Below are positions 40,581 through 50,587 of a stretch of 64,000 bases of DNA, piece by piece. A program made the position numbers and the translations under genes. Every line of letters begins with the position of its first letter. Position 1 is the first letter of the stretch. The DNA is from Symbiodinium natans. Lineage: Eukaryota; Sar; Dinophyceae; Suessiales; Symbiodiniaceae. The stretch lies in contig CAJNDS010000258.1 in NCBI GenBank assembly GCA_905221605.1, forward strand, positions 212,001 to 276,000, in the 5' to 3' direction. Below the pieces are notes generated by a model. That model did not search any database, was not told where the DNA came from, and worked only from the letters and a program-made list of their open reading frames with translations.

Positions 40581-43047
40581 ACCGGTCCATAGGGCGATTG
40601 TGCTCTACATGAACATTGCCATGTACCTGGGGACTGCTCCCTTCACCCGACGTGCTATCAGTATTTGGTGCTTGGAGTACAGCTGGAAAACCTGGCCTTG
40701 GTCCTACCACCTTCATGATCGGTTTTCCGCCAACTCCTGAGCCATGCTGAGACGATCCAAAAACATTGAACATCTTCGTGAAGGCCTTCCTAGCGCCAAT
40801 CTTCTGCACCCTTTTGATTGGACGTTTCATTGCTCCAACCTTGCATCCAGATGCATTCAAACGACGCAACCTTCTAAACCCAACTCTATGTCCCTTCTTC
40901 CAAAGAGCCATAAGAATTTTAGAGGCAGTAACATTCTCCACCTCTACCTTTTCCAATGATCCCTCACTTCCCGGAACAAACCCATCCATCTCTGAAGACC
41001 TTTCCATCTTTTTTGACACCACTTCGTCGAGGTAGTCTTCTGAAATCCAGGGAAAGTTCCCCTTAGAGGAAGGATTGTCATCATTGTTTGGTCCTTCACC
41101 AGGATATCCTTTGGTGCTGTCAAAGATCTTACCAGTAGTGCGGTCCTGCATAGAGAAATTCGAAGCCACGCGGGAGTACACTGACCACAAGAAAATCCTT
41201 GTGTCCGCCAGTCTGGATGACCCACTGGATTTCTCCTCTTCCGGAGAAACTTCTGGCGCTTTGCCCTTCCCTCCAGTGTCACCGCTTGTCTCACCTCCAG
41301 CATCTTCAATGGGAATAAGGGATTCATTGTTCCCTTGATCAAGCACCGCATCCTCTAGTCCAAGAACTTCCAGCATCGCTGTCGAAGGATCCACCTCCTC
41401 ATCCGCATCGTCGTCCATCCTTCTCCAGAGAGCCTCCAATTGGTCCGCACAAGTCGCCGCTTGAAGAAACTCCATCAACCGAGCCCTCCCGCGCTGCCAG
41501 AGAAATTCTGAAACCATCACCGACCCTTGTGCTCCCAGATTCAGGAATGGGTGAACCATTTTGGCTACCCTCGCCATAAGTTCAATATGAACTTCCATGC
41601 CTGGACTGCGGCTCCAATCATAGGCAATTGCCTCCATAGCAGTACCAAACTTGTCCGTATTCTTGAATTCCCCTTCCAGACCAGGAGACAACAAGGCACC
41701 CATCACCGAAAGAGGGTTCCCCACCGCCGGCAAGCACGGGTTGTCATGGAACGAATGATGCAGGTCAGTATAATATCCTTGATCTCTCCTTTGAAAAAGG
41801 AGTGTTCCAGTCCCTAGCTGGGCATTCATTTCATCCACTTGAACCATTTCAGCACATATCCTCTGTGCCAGGTGCGCCATTGCTGGCCAGACGGTACGAT
41901 CGGTCAGACCGCGACGCATAACCCAATCAGTTGTTGGCGACTGGATCAGCGTTCCTGGATCATACACCATAACCATTGCACCGTCTCCCATTGACTGATC
42001 AGCATCGTCCTCCAGTGCCAGGTTCTCATCCTGTTCGCTTGCACCCTCGGATGACATGCTAATAACCAAATTTCGATCCATCTTATTGGACCCTTTTTGG
42101 CAATCTCTTTGCCCCATTGGCAACTTGCCAACTGCAACCTTCCAATAAATTCGAGTCAGAAGGCCTTTCACCAGCAATTGCTGAAGGTCACTCCTCACCG
42201 GACCACCATCCAACATCTTCGCATCATTACCACGGAGATCATTGCTCCCGCCTTCTCCTTCTTTTTGGTCGGTCTCCTCGCCAGAAATCTGTACTGCTCC
42301 TTCCGGCGCCGTCTCCTGTCCAGCCACTTCATGCCCAGGAAGAACTTGAGCGCTTTCAGAGACATTCACCTGTCCAGCAGCACCTTGCCCAGGTAAAACC
42401 TCATCCGTGGAGCCCACCGCCAGCGAACCAACCATAACTGAACCATCCCTTGTTCTTTTTTGAGACCGTTCAGCTCGACGAGAAGGTTGTGGTAGCGAAA
42501 AAACTTGTGAAGTCACTTCTTGGCGGGTCTCCCCCCGCGACGCTTTGTCGCGCCCTTCGCCAAGGTGAACCGATTTTTTCGGCCCATCATTGGAGCCTGA
42601 AGAACCACTTTGTGGAACATTGCCACGACTCGCAGTTCTCCACGAATCCCTTTCTTGCAAAAAGAGTTCCTTCAGGCGTTGTACCGCATTGGTCTCCTCC
42701 TCGCTTGAATCGCTTGAGGAAGCGGCATACGAGACCAAAGCCTCCGCCTGGTCATCATCATCCACCACATCTGCCCACGCTCTGCTGAATGGATACGACA
42801 AACCACCACGAGGTTTCACCGGCTCCAGTGGCTTCGGTTTTTCCACCACTTCCGCCAGTTGCACTCGTCGTTGTGACCGAGATCGTGGCACCTGTCGCAC
42901 CTGTTTTTTGTCCAGCAAGGGCCTTCCCCTTCTTACAGGGTTTGATCTTGACCGATATTTTTCGTTGGTGGATTCACCGGCGGCATTCCAACTCCCACCA
43001 ACCGCAGCTTCTGTACGCACAACGGAGACCTCTGCGCAAGCGTCCAA
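40498..43047 (-). CDS. retroelement ORF3, large unrecognised protein
   Basis: This 849-codon frame has no ATG at its upstream edge (it opens at TTG inside ORF2). It could be reached by a -1 shift from ORF2 over the 115-base overlap. The N-terminal part is basic (RSRSNPVRRGRPLLDKKQVR), followed by an acidic, Ser/Gln-rich middle. A later part around DWVMRRGLTDRTVWPAMAHL has folded-domain composition that could be capsid-like. This last point is only positional inference. No RT, RNase H, integrase or protease motif was found. The end (EEEEGFLLLVWQRERSLQIW) overlaps ORF4. Confidence 0.6.
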   Translation of the reverse strand: MDACAEVSVVRTEAAVGGSWNAAGESTNEKYRSRSNPVRRGRPLLDKKQVRQVPRSRSQRRVQLAEVVEKPKPLEPVKPRGGLSYPFSRAWADVVDDDDQAEALVSYAASSSDSSEEETNAVQRLKELFLQERDSWRTASRGNVPQSGSSGSNDGPKKSVHLGEGRDKASRGETRQEVTSQVFSLPQPSRRAERSQKRTRDGSVMVGSLAVGSTDEVLPGQGAAGQVNVSESAQVLPGHEVAGQETAPEGAVQISGEETDQKEGEGGSNDLRGNDAKMLDGGPVRSDLQQLLVKGLLTRIYWKVAVGKLPMGQRDCQKGSNKMDRNLVISMSSEGASEQDENLALEDDADQSMGDGAMVMVYDPGTLIQSPTTDWVMRRGLTDRTVWPAMAHLAQRICAEMVQVDEMNAQLGTGTLLFQRRDQGYYTDLHHSFHDNPCLPAVGNPLSVMGALLSPGLEGEFKNTDKFGTAMEAIAYDWSRSPGMEVHIELMARVAKMVHPFLNLGAQGSVMVSEFLWQRGRARLMEFLQAATCADQLEALWRRMDDDADEEVDPSTAMLEVLGLEDAVLDQGNNESLIPIEDAGGETSGDTGGKGKAPEVSPEEEKSSGSSRLADTRIFLWSVYSRVASNFSMQDRTTGKIFDSTKGYPGEGPNNDDNPSSKGNFPWISEDYLDEVVSKKMERSSEMDGFVPGSEGSLEKVEVENVTASKILMALWKKGHRVGFRRLRRLNASGCKVGAMKRPIKRVQKIGARKAFTKMFNVFGSSQHGSGVGGKPIMKVVGPRPGFPAVLQAPNTDSTSGEGSSPQVHGNVHVEHNRPMDRYEAEALGEEEEGFLLLVWQRERSLQIW

Positions 43048-44051
43048 CCATCACGGTACCTGACCTTATCAAAAAGCTCCCGATAGGAACCTCTCGGCAT
43101 AGTTTTTGCACCGGAGTCTTCAGCTTCACGCACCTGAGTGAGGGTTCGCACCGCCGCTCTTCCAGTCCCTTTGTTCCCAGAAGATTGTTGTACCCGTACA
43201 GATGCATCAGAAGGAACTGCCTTTTCCGGTCCTCCCGGTCGATATCGGACCTCACCCACCAATTGCAGAATTTTGCATGCGGTCACTTTGTTGATCCCTT
43301 TGTCAACCAAATCTTCCACAAAGATGAACTCTTGCAAGTCCGACACATTGGTCACACCAAGCGTAATCATCACCTCACTTACATGAGGGGTATACACCCA
43401 CAGGTGTGCGTTGCGAGCCATCCAATTTTCAATCGGCTCCTCCGGATTGTGAAGCTGAGTACTAGTGGATGCAGCCACTGAATTCTTTTGTTCATCAGCT
43501 TCTGCTTCATCCAGAGTACCTTTTTCACCATCTTTTTGTGACACATTGGTCATTTGCAGTGCTTTCGGTGCCGAGGATGAGGAAGATTCAGCTCCCCCAC
43601 TTGCAGGTGGCTGAAAAGTGCTTCTATCCGTAAGCTCCCATCCTCTCTCTTTTTCAAACCGGACCTGATTGGCCACCTGTACCAAGTGTTTCAGGAGCGA
43701 CAGCCGCTCCTCTGACATCTCGTCATGGGAGTACTTGCAGAAATTTAACCCTTTCCGGCAACGTCCTCTGAGGTAATAATCGAAACAGCAATGGTGGAAC
43801 CCTGCGTCCCTTAGTGACTTCCTGGAAGCATTGTCCCAAGCTTTGCCGGGCTCCCAAGTCCCTTCCAATGCTATGTCATCGTTGTGAAGATACCTGCATG
43901 TAGTCCCATATTTACAACCACCTTGATTGTAATACAGACACAGACGACCTTTTGGCTCACCCGACGTAGGCTCACCCTTTGATGCACCTTTGCCAAAATT
44001 GTACTTGGCCCGGACGGCTAAATCCTCCCGCTCCTGCTGTGCCTCATCCAC
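42933..44051 (-). CDS. retroelement ORF2, double CCCH protein
   Basis: A 372-codon frame opens at GTG within the last codons of ORF1, in the -1 frame relative to it. Two CCCH fingers lie near the N-terminus: CLYYNQGGCKYGTTCRYLH (C-x7-C-x5-C-x3-H) at about residues 38-56, and a second ending CKYSH at about 90-110. Then comes a Leu-rich helix (SLLKHLVQVANQVRFEKE), a Ser/Ala-rich linker, and a helical part near VEDLVDKGINKVTACKILQL. It shares its first 34 and last 115 bases with neighbouring frames. Confidence 0.65.
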   Translation of the reverse strand: MDEAQQEREDLAVRAKYNFGKGASKGEPTSGEPKGRLCLYYNQGGCKYGTTCRYLHNDDIALEGTWEPGKAWDNASRKSLRDAGFHHCCFDYYLRGRCRKGLNFCKYSHDEMSEERLSLLKHLVQVANQVRFEKERGWELTDRSTFQPPASGGAESSSSSAPKALQMTNVSQKDGEKGTLDEAEADEQKNSVAASTSTQLHNPEEPIENWMARNAHLWVYTPHVSEVMITLGVTNVSDLQEFIFVEDLVDKGINKVTACKILQLVGEVRYRPGGPEKAVPSDASVRVQQSSGNKGTGRAAVRTLTQVREAEDSGAKTMPRGSYRELFDKVRYRDGWTLAQRSPLCVQKLRLVGVGMPPVNPPTKNIGQDQTL

Positions 44052-47000
44052 TGTACCTTCCTCTGTGGAGGGTCACCGATGTTCCCGTCCTCATCATCAG
44101 CTTCTTGGCTATTCTTTGGATCAGTTGACCCCCCTTCTGGCCAACCTTCACCGTACCGACGATGCTCATAGGGACACCCATCGCCATTGCGACACCTTCC
44201 CTTATTGAAGAACCTGCACAGCTTGCTGTAACCAGGTGACAACACCGTCTTTGGTGTCATGTAAGCCTTTTTGTACTGGTCAGGATCCATGTAGGCTTCC
44301 ATTGGCTTGTTCTCCCTTTTGCTCATGGATTGCACTGCACCATCAAGCTCCTGCAAAAATAGCTTGGTGTCCAACCAAAGCGCGTTCCAAAACTCATCTT
44401 CCCCTTGATTCAGCACCGTTGCCACCGCTTCACCCACAACTGGTCGAGAAAATCTCCTTTTTCTACATGCCAGTTCGAAAAGCGCGTTGTGGTACTGTGT
44501 TCGGGAAAAAGTGGTTAACTTCCCCAAGCCTGTGCTTTCTGTACCATCAGGCTTCCAACCATCATTTTGCAAGATGCCATACGCGCGCCGAGCTTCCGCA
44601 TTGAGGAATGCCTGATCCGCAACACACTCCTGTAAATCTTCCATCGGCCGACCTAACAGCATCCCAGTAATTTTGCCAACATAGGCTTCCTCTTCATTTC
44701 CATTCTCCAGAAGAGCTTTGTAGATCTTTTCTCCATAAAGTTGCCTTTCTTTTCGTTCTTCAGAAGACAACTCCTGTACCACAAGCTCTTCATCGGATTG
44801 CTCTTCCTCCTGTTTCCAGTCCCATTGACCGTTGGAATCTTGGTACCATTGACCAGCATACCATGAATCCGTCCACCACGTACTCCAGCCGCCGGGTTTC
44901 CACTTCCGCAGCGTCTTCTTCTCTTCCAAAACCAGAAAGGCGTCCAAGATTATGGTACCATCATCTTCCACTCGTTTCACTGTTCCATTGACAGTATCAC
45001 CAAACTTGAACTGATATGCATTGTTCCCTTCTGCAGGAATCAATACATTCATATCCCCATGGTCCAAAAAGGCTCCATACCCATTGATGCAGCGCACTAG
45101 ACCCATGATCTCATCTCCCTCTTGATAGCAATGTGGCCCAGGTGACTCCAAGGCTCCCGCTCGGGGCACTTTCTTTACACGCTCTTCAGAAACCATCTCT
45201 GTATCATCGGCTCCTGGCGCATCCTTTGTCTTCACCTTTGGGTCACACTGCTCGTCCTGCTCCACGAGTCCCACAAGCTCATCTTTTTTGTGCTCCTGGA
45301 TTTCAGGACCTCCCTTTTTCTTCGCCAACGGCTTTGCCTCATCTGCTGTAGTTCGCTCGGTGTCGACTTCCGGTGAACTTCCAGACGGCAACGCTTCTCC
45401 CTTCATGGGGGTGGACCCATCATTGGAGTCCTTTGTCTCACCTTCTGCAGCAGGCAAATCTTCTTCCACTGCAGGGCAATTGAGTCGATCATCCACGGCA
45501 GGCACGCTTTCTTCCACCGCAGGCTCCTTTGGTTCCATGGCCTCCAAACGAGAATTTCCACCATCATTGACCACAGCTGCCTCATTGGCTCCGGTGTAGC
45601 CCTTGTCATTTCGTTCCTCGCTGCTAACTTCAGGTTGCACCAGTGCGTCCACCTGTGAACCTCCATCATCAGCTGCTGCGGAGACCTGCGCCCCATTGTT
45701 GCAGTCGCCCGTGGAACGTACCACCACATGCACCTCAACCCGTGCTTCCTTCGCACTCCAGGTAATATCTGGCGCATCAACCCGCGCATCATTGGCGCTC
45801 CAGGCCTCATTTTTCAGATCATCCGTGTCTCCAGCTATTCCAGAAGCTTCTTTTTCCCCTTGAATGGCAGAATTCTTGGCACCAAACGAAGAGACCTCCT
45901 CAGTCGTAACACACAACTTTTTCTCTCCATCCTCCGAATCTCCAGGACCACCTTCCTGAACAACAGGTACCACATCCACCACTCGCTCTTCTGCAGCCGA
46001 CACAGTTCCGATCACCTCATTGGGCATTTTCTCTTCTGGATCCACCAATTCCATCGCTGCCCCACCCTCAGAAAGCGCTTCTGTTTCTTCCCGATCCAGG
46101 TGTTGAGCTCCAGCGATGTTGGCTTGGTTCCCAGGAATCCCTTCCTCATCAGGAGAACCCGAGGTCGGGGCGTCACCATCAGCCCTAGGACCGCTATCCC
46201 TGATAGTAGAGGAAAAATCTTTTTCACCTAAACTATTTACACTACCCTGGAATGCCCTCGTAGACTCGGTCTTCGGAGTAGAGGATGAAGAATCCAGTGC
46301 CGCCTCCATTTCCAGCTCATTGCCTAAAGGAGACCCAACCACCTCGTCACTCTTCACCTTTTCACCTACCACCGGCAATGTCCACTTGGTTTCGTGCGTA
46401 TCCAGGCAGTAATAATATTGTCTCCCATCTTCATGGAGGTGCAATTCCCACATTGTGCCATCACACGCTTGGATCAGATGCTCGTCTTTCCGAAAACCGT
46501 CCCTTTCAGAAACCTGTCGCATCTCGTCCTCTTCTTCTGACAGCTGTCGCAACCGTTCAGCCTCCATCTGTAGGATCTCCTCCTCCCCCATGGCGTATTC
46601 AGCAGCAGGTGCAGCTTCAAAGCCGTCCGCACCCTTCTGTTTGTGACCGCTTCCACCACCTTGGGAACTCGAAGATGGACCCTTTTTGATCTTGTTCAAC
46701 GGCCTCCTGGTCGCTTGTAGCACTTCTCCAATCAGATCGGTCTGAGACTCTTGGTCTACCATTCGACCCGAAGTCGAAGACGACGGCTGGTACCCGTGTT
46801 TGTGTAACACTCGTAAAACAGTCACCTCCATTTCACGATCTATGCCACCAGTCGCATCCCAGTTCCTTTTTTCACCAGGCTTTGGCGGTACAGAAACAGC
46901 ACGTCCTTCAGCTTCAGCATTGCTAACCATATCCCTATTGGGATTCATACCCACATTGGGGCTTTCTGCAACCAAGGCCTCTTCCAGATGTTCTTCAGCG

Positions 47001-47119
47001 TCGGGAATCACCTCTTCCAACACCGCTCTTTCACCCAGAGACTCAGCTGCACCATTTCCAGCTCCACCATCTTGTCCACCATCCGAGGCAAGTTGGAGCC
47101 ATCGCTTCGGAGAAGGCAT
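44018..47119 (-). CDS. retroelement ORF1, WW/S1/CCCH protein
   Basis: The first ATG after the 5' LTR (47117-47119) opens 1033 codons, starting MPSPKRWLQLASDGG. The frame also stays open upstream through the LTR, but no ATG supports that. Visible parts are a Glu-rich helix, a WW-like domain at about 220-248 (MWELHLHEDGRQYYYC...ETKWTLP, two Trp 20-odd apart), a long acidic low-complexity region, an S1/OB-like RNA-binding stretch at about 666-735 (GDEIMGLVRCINGYGAFLD; VNGTVKRVEDDGTIILDAF), and a C-terminal CCCH finger at about 967-985 (CRFFNKGRCRNGDGCPYEH). This is a set of RNA-handling modules unusual for a standard Gag. It ends TAG at 44018-44020, inside the start of ORF2. Confidence 0.7.
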   Translation of the reverse strand: MPSPKRWLQLASDGGQDGGAGNGAAESLGERAVLEEVIPDAEEHLEEALVAESPNVGMNPNRDMVSNAEAEGRAVSVPPKPGEKRNWDATGGIDREMEVTVLRVLHKHGYQPSSSTSGRMVDQESQTDLIGEVLQATRRPLNKIKKGPSSSSQGGGSGHKQKGADGFEAAPAAEYAMGEEEILQMEAERLRQLSEEEDEMRQVSERDGFRKDEHLIQACDGTMWELHLHEDGRQYYYCLDTHETKWTLPVVGEKVKSDEVVGSPLGNELEMEAALDSSSSTPKTESTRAFQGSVNSLGEKDFSSTIRDSGPRADGDAPTSGSPDEEGIPGNQANIAGAQHLDREETEALSEGGAAMELVDPEEKMPNEVIGTVSAAEERVVDVVPVVQEGGPGDSEDGEKKLCVTTEEVSSFGAKNSAIQGEKEASGIAGDTDDLKNEAWSANDARVDAPDITWSAKEARVEVHVVVRSTGDCNNGAQVSAAADDGGSQVDALVQPEVSSEERNDKGYTGANEAAVVNDGGNSRLEAMEPKEPAVEESVPAVDDRLNCPAVEEDLPAAEGETKDSNDGSTPMKGEALPSGSSPEVDTERTTADEAKPLAKKKGGPEIQEHKKDELVGLVEQDEQCDPKVKTKDAPGADDTEMVSEERVKKVPRAGALESPGPHCYQEGDEIMGLVRCINGYGAFLDHGDMNVLIPAEGNNAYQFKFGDTVNGTVKRVEDDGTIILDAFLVLEEKKTLRKWKPGGWSTWWTDSWYAGQWYQDSNGQWDWKQEEEQSDEELVVQELSSEERKERQLYGEKIYKALLENGNEEEAYVGKITGMLLGRPMEDLQECVADQAFLNAEARRAYGILQNDGWKPDGTESTGLGKLTTFSRTQYHNALFELACRKRRFSRPVVGEAVATVLNQGEDEFWNALWLDTKLFLQELDGAVQSMSKRENKPMEAYMDPDQYKKAYMTPKTVLSPGYSKLCRFFNKGRCRNGDGCPYEHRRYGEGWPEGGSTDPKNSQEADDEDGNIGDPPQRKVQWMRHSRSGRI

Positions 47120-47170
47120 TGCTTCTTGATCCCAAAACCTTGAAAGAACACTTAACCGCAGGGAACCTAA

Positions 47171-47185
47171 TTTGGGCTCATAACC
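47171..47185 (-). other. primer-binding site, half tRNA-Met type
   Basis: Next to the 5' LTR, plus-strand GGGCTCATAACC equals the anticodon arm of a yeast-type initiator tRNA-Met (loop CTCATAA). The element RNA (GGTTATGAGCCC) would therefore pair with an internal tRNA fragment and not the 3' CCA end. That mode is known from Drosophila copia and yeast Ty5. Confidence 0.65.
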
Positions 47186-47473
47186 TACGGGGGGACAACC
47201 AAGGAAGGAAATCAACTCCCCTAATCGCCCTGAACTTATATTTCCCAGATCGAACCAAGAAACAACCAAGAACACGGATAAGAGCAACCCAGGGGGGAAG
47301 GAAAGGGGGAAGGAACCCGCACCCTTACCAAACCCTAAGAACCCAGGCACTTCTTTTTTAACTTGTGGCTTTCTGTTCAAGCCCATCTTGAGCCAAATAC
47401 GATTACCGGGTTCATTAACCCTTCCAACTTCCAACACTAACTCCTTTCTACAATACCAATTGCAGCTCCGCAC
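47186..47473 (-). repeat. 5' LTR of the CCCH retroelement
   Basis: This is the 288-bp partner of the LTR at 38646. It contains the same CCG-N9-TTTGGCTCAAG motif (about 47387-47409). Telomere-like TTTAGGG variants start immediately outside, at 47474-47560, overlapping the AGGG target duplication. Confidence 0.9.
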
Positions 47474-47562
47474 AGGGTTTAGGGTGAAGGGCTTAGGCTT
47501 TAGGGGTTTAGGGTTGAGGGTTTAGGGTTTTGAGTCTAGGCCTTAGGGTTTAGGGTTTAGGG
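47474..47562. repeat. degenerate telomeric tract beside the LTR
   Basis: About ten TTTAGGG-like units with many variants (TGAAGGG, TTGAGGG, TTTTGAG). The retroelement inserted at its left edge. Confidence 0.75.
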
Positions 47563-47574
47563 TTTAAGCCCCCG

Positions 47575-47965
47575 AAGCCCCCGTCTAAACCCCCCAGCCC
47601 CCCAGAAGCAAGCAGTTAAGGCACCCAGATCCCTGCAGCCTTCAATCTCCCCCCCCCCCCCCCCCAGCCTCTCAGAAGCAAACAGTTAAGGCCCCAGATC
47701 CCTGTAGCCTTAAGCTTCAACCCCCCCCCCCCAGCCCTAGAAGCAAACAGTTAAGGCCTTAGATCCCTGTAGCCTTAAGCTTCAACCCCCCCCACCCCCC
47801 CCAGCTCTAGAAGCAAACAGTTAAGGCCCCAGATCCCTGTAGCCTTAAGCTTCAACCCACCCCCCCCCCCAGCCCTAGAAGCAAACAGTTAATGCCCCGA
47901 GATACCTGCAGCCTTAAGCTTCAGCAACCCCACCCCCCCCCAAAGCGGGCAGTTAAGCAACCCAG
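47575..47965. repeat. about 62-bp minisatellite, six units
   Basis: Units read CCCTAGAAGCAAACAGTTAA followed by GGCCCCAGATCCCTGTAGCC and TTAAGCTTCAA plus a C run. Divergence grows toward both ends. No coding signal. Confidence 0.85.
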
Positions 47966-48126
47966 ATCCCAGCACATCCCTTCCAAACCCTGAAACCTTC
48001 ATTTTGCGTGCCCGCGAGTAGTTTTTTTTTTGGTGATTTTTCGGCCTCTACTGGAAATGACGCAAAACACCTATGTCCGGCGGTTTTACCACAGCAAACC
48101 CACCAGGCGCCCTGGGGCGCGCTAGC

Positions 48127-48600
<474 letters not shown>

Positions 48601-49454
48601 AGTAGGAGTCGTAAGCACAAAAGAAGCAGATGCCCTTTTTCAACGCTGTCTGCGTCGCGCTTTGGGGAAGGCGGGAACAGATGCACAGGCGTCAACGGAG
48701 CGCCTCACTGCGCATCGTCACCCGCAGCTTGTGCAAAACAACCTCCGGTAGCTTGGAGGCCAAGAACAAGTTTGAAGGCTTCCCCCCCCCCCCCCCGGGT
48801 TCGACGGTTTGTACATAGCATACGGTGTACTACATAGCAAAGTAAAACGCAAGCATGAAGTATACGTACAATATACTGGAACGTGACCGGCTAGCGCAGT
48901 TGAAGGATTGACCAAGTCCTAGTTCACAAGGGAAAGCAGAGAACAAATGCCACTTTACATAAGGAGGGTCATCGATTTTCGACGATTGCATGCATTGAAA
49001 GATTGAAAACGAGGGTCGAAAGCAGTGAACGGTACCACAATTCTGTCAGCGTACTATCATTATACACTAGTAGACTATGGCATACTATGGTTTTCTGCGA
49101 GGCTTTGTGTCCTGGGCTCGGCTCCAAGGACCCCCGGGAGCCCAAAGCCCCCCTCAGTGACTCAGCTAGGGTTTGAAGAGTTTAAAGATTTAAGGGGGTT
49201 TGGAGTTGAGGATGGCTTCGGGTATCGGGGCTCTAAAGGTTAAGGTGAGTAGAACTGGGAGCTGCTTGAATCCCAAGCGTGTCCCCTACTATGGTTTTGG
49301 GGTATAGAATCCTTGCGTCAGAGCTGTTGGGCTCCCTGCGCGCGCGAGGGGGGAAACCAAAATTGGTGCCCGCTGCACGCAGAGCAGATTTCAGGGTTGC
49401 AATAATCATATACCATGTAGTATACAAAAAACAAACTGTGCGATACACTGCAGT

Positions 49455-49655
49455 ATGAGGAGGTCTGCACGGGAGATCTCTCAGCACCTGTCCTTCTTGG
49501 CAAGAGGAGCTCGAGACCCCGAACTTGTGCAAGTTCTCTCTGAAGATGCGTACAGCTTCCTGCAGGGATACGAACAGACCCAATCCAAATGCAACGAAAA
49601 ACTGCACAGCATAGTACAGCTCAGTCTAAAGGGCGTCGTATTGCCTAAAGTGTAG
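49455..49655 (+). CDS. small protein or exon, 66 aa, unknown
   Basis: An ATG frame encodes MRRSAREISQHLSFLARGA, then VQVLSEDAYSFLQGYEQTQS, and ends QLSLKGVVLPKV with TAG. The helix-rich, balanced composition suggests real coding or a recent relic. There is no neighbouring exon and no family match from memory. 48620-49450 and 49660-50560 hold no other supported gene. Confidence 0.35.
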   Translation: MRRSAREISQHLSFLARGARDPELVQVLSEDAYSFLQGYEQTQSKCNEKLHSIVQLSLKGVVLPKV

Positions 49656-50560
49656 AGCACCCATCGATTTTATAGCTTGCTCTTTGTAGCAGAGCATGCA
49701 CAGCATGCACAGCAAACCAGTCAGCCATGACATTGCTTTTCACACCCTCGGCTCTTCGTAGACCATGCCGTCCAGCTCATCGTGAAATCCCTGCAACGGC
49801 GCTGTGTCGTAGTCGTCGTCGGTGCTTGGCGAGCTTCGCGGCACTATCTTCTGGGCAATTAGGGCAATTAGGGCAAATGATCATATTCCACCTTGGAGCA
49901 GCAACCATCATCCCATCAAGCGATCATCACCACCAAGCACTGCAATGTTCTCAACAGCCCGAAAGGGTTTCGTTTCAGGGCTGCCCTTCAACGACTTAGT
50001 AGTGGCTCTATAGGGTTCAGATGCAAAAACCCTGTGGGCTCATGGGCAGTGACCTCTACATAAGCAGTTTCAGATGCCGATTAAGCGACCATCTAGCAGA
50101 CTATTCTGTATACATATATATATATATGATATAGATATATTTGTAAGACTTATCATGTACATTTTAAGCACAGCAAGCTACAAGTATCAGACAGTATACT
50201 GTCCTCAAATCGCAGAGTGTGCAGTGCACTATCCTGCACGGAAGATATGGGCAGCGAGCCAATGTTTCTGGAGAGCAACGCTCTAGGCCTGAGGCTTCAG
50301 GCAGCTTAGTGCTTGGTGTTGAGGGGTCTGGGGCTTCAAGCAGTTTCGAGGTTTGGGATTGACGGGCTCGTTGCTGCCCAGAGTCCGATTTTCGAAGGTG
50401 GGGCGGGTGTTCTCAAAGTCCTGCTTCCGGCATTGTCCACCGAACATGACGTGGAAGAGGCACACAGACAAGTCCTCACAGGGAACTCCCCGACTCGATG
50501 CTCAACCGTACTTGGGGTTGCGAGAATTCTAAACCATTTTTGAACGTGCCTCAACTCGAA

Positions 50561-50587
50561 GCCCTAAACCCTAAACCCTAAACCCTA
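50561..50587. repeat. short telomeric tract (CCCTAAA)
   Basis: Nearly four CCCTAAA units are directly interrupted by the solo LTR at 50588. CCTA is repeated on its other side. Confidence 0.8.

Larger units (their letters stand above)
38646..47473 (-). mobile_element. LTR retroelement, 8.8 kb, CCCH-rich, no pol
   Basis: The element is bounded by two 288-bp direct repeats that differ at only two positions, with flanking AGGG duplications. In minus orientation the order is 5' LTR, primer-binding site, four overlapping reading frames, a polypurine tract and the 3' LTR. This is the full architecture of an LTR retrotransposon. The primer site matches the anticodon arm of initiator tRNA-Met, as in Ty1/copia members such as copia and Ty5. 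The frames carry six CCCH fingers, a WW-like domain and an S1-like domain. I find no reverse transcriptase (no YxDD), no integrase (HHCC or DDE) and no obvious protease. It is probably mobilised by a partner. The high LTR identity means it inserted recently. Confidence 0.85.

Noticed and set aside
44018-47473. Extension of ORF1 upstream through the LTR (1151 codons)
   Set aside because: The extra 118 codons translate the LTR and primer site. The first ATG is at 47119, so the shorter protein is preferred.
47571-47965. CRISPR-like array
   Set aside because: Units are contiguous diverged minisatellite repeats without unique spacers, and the genome is eukaryotic.
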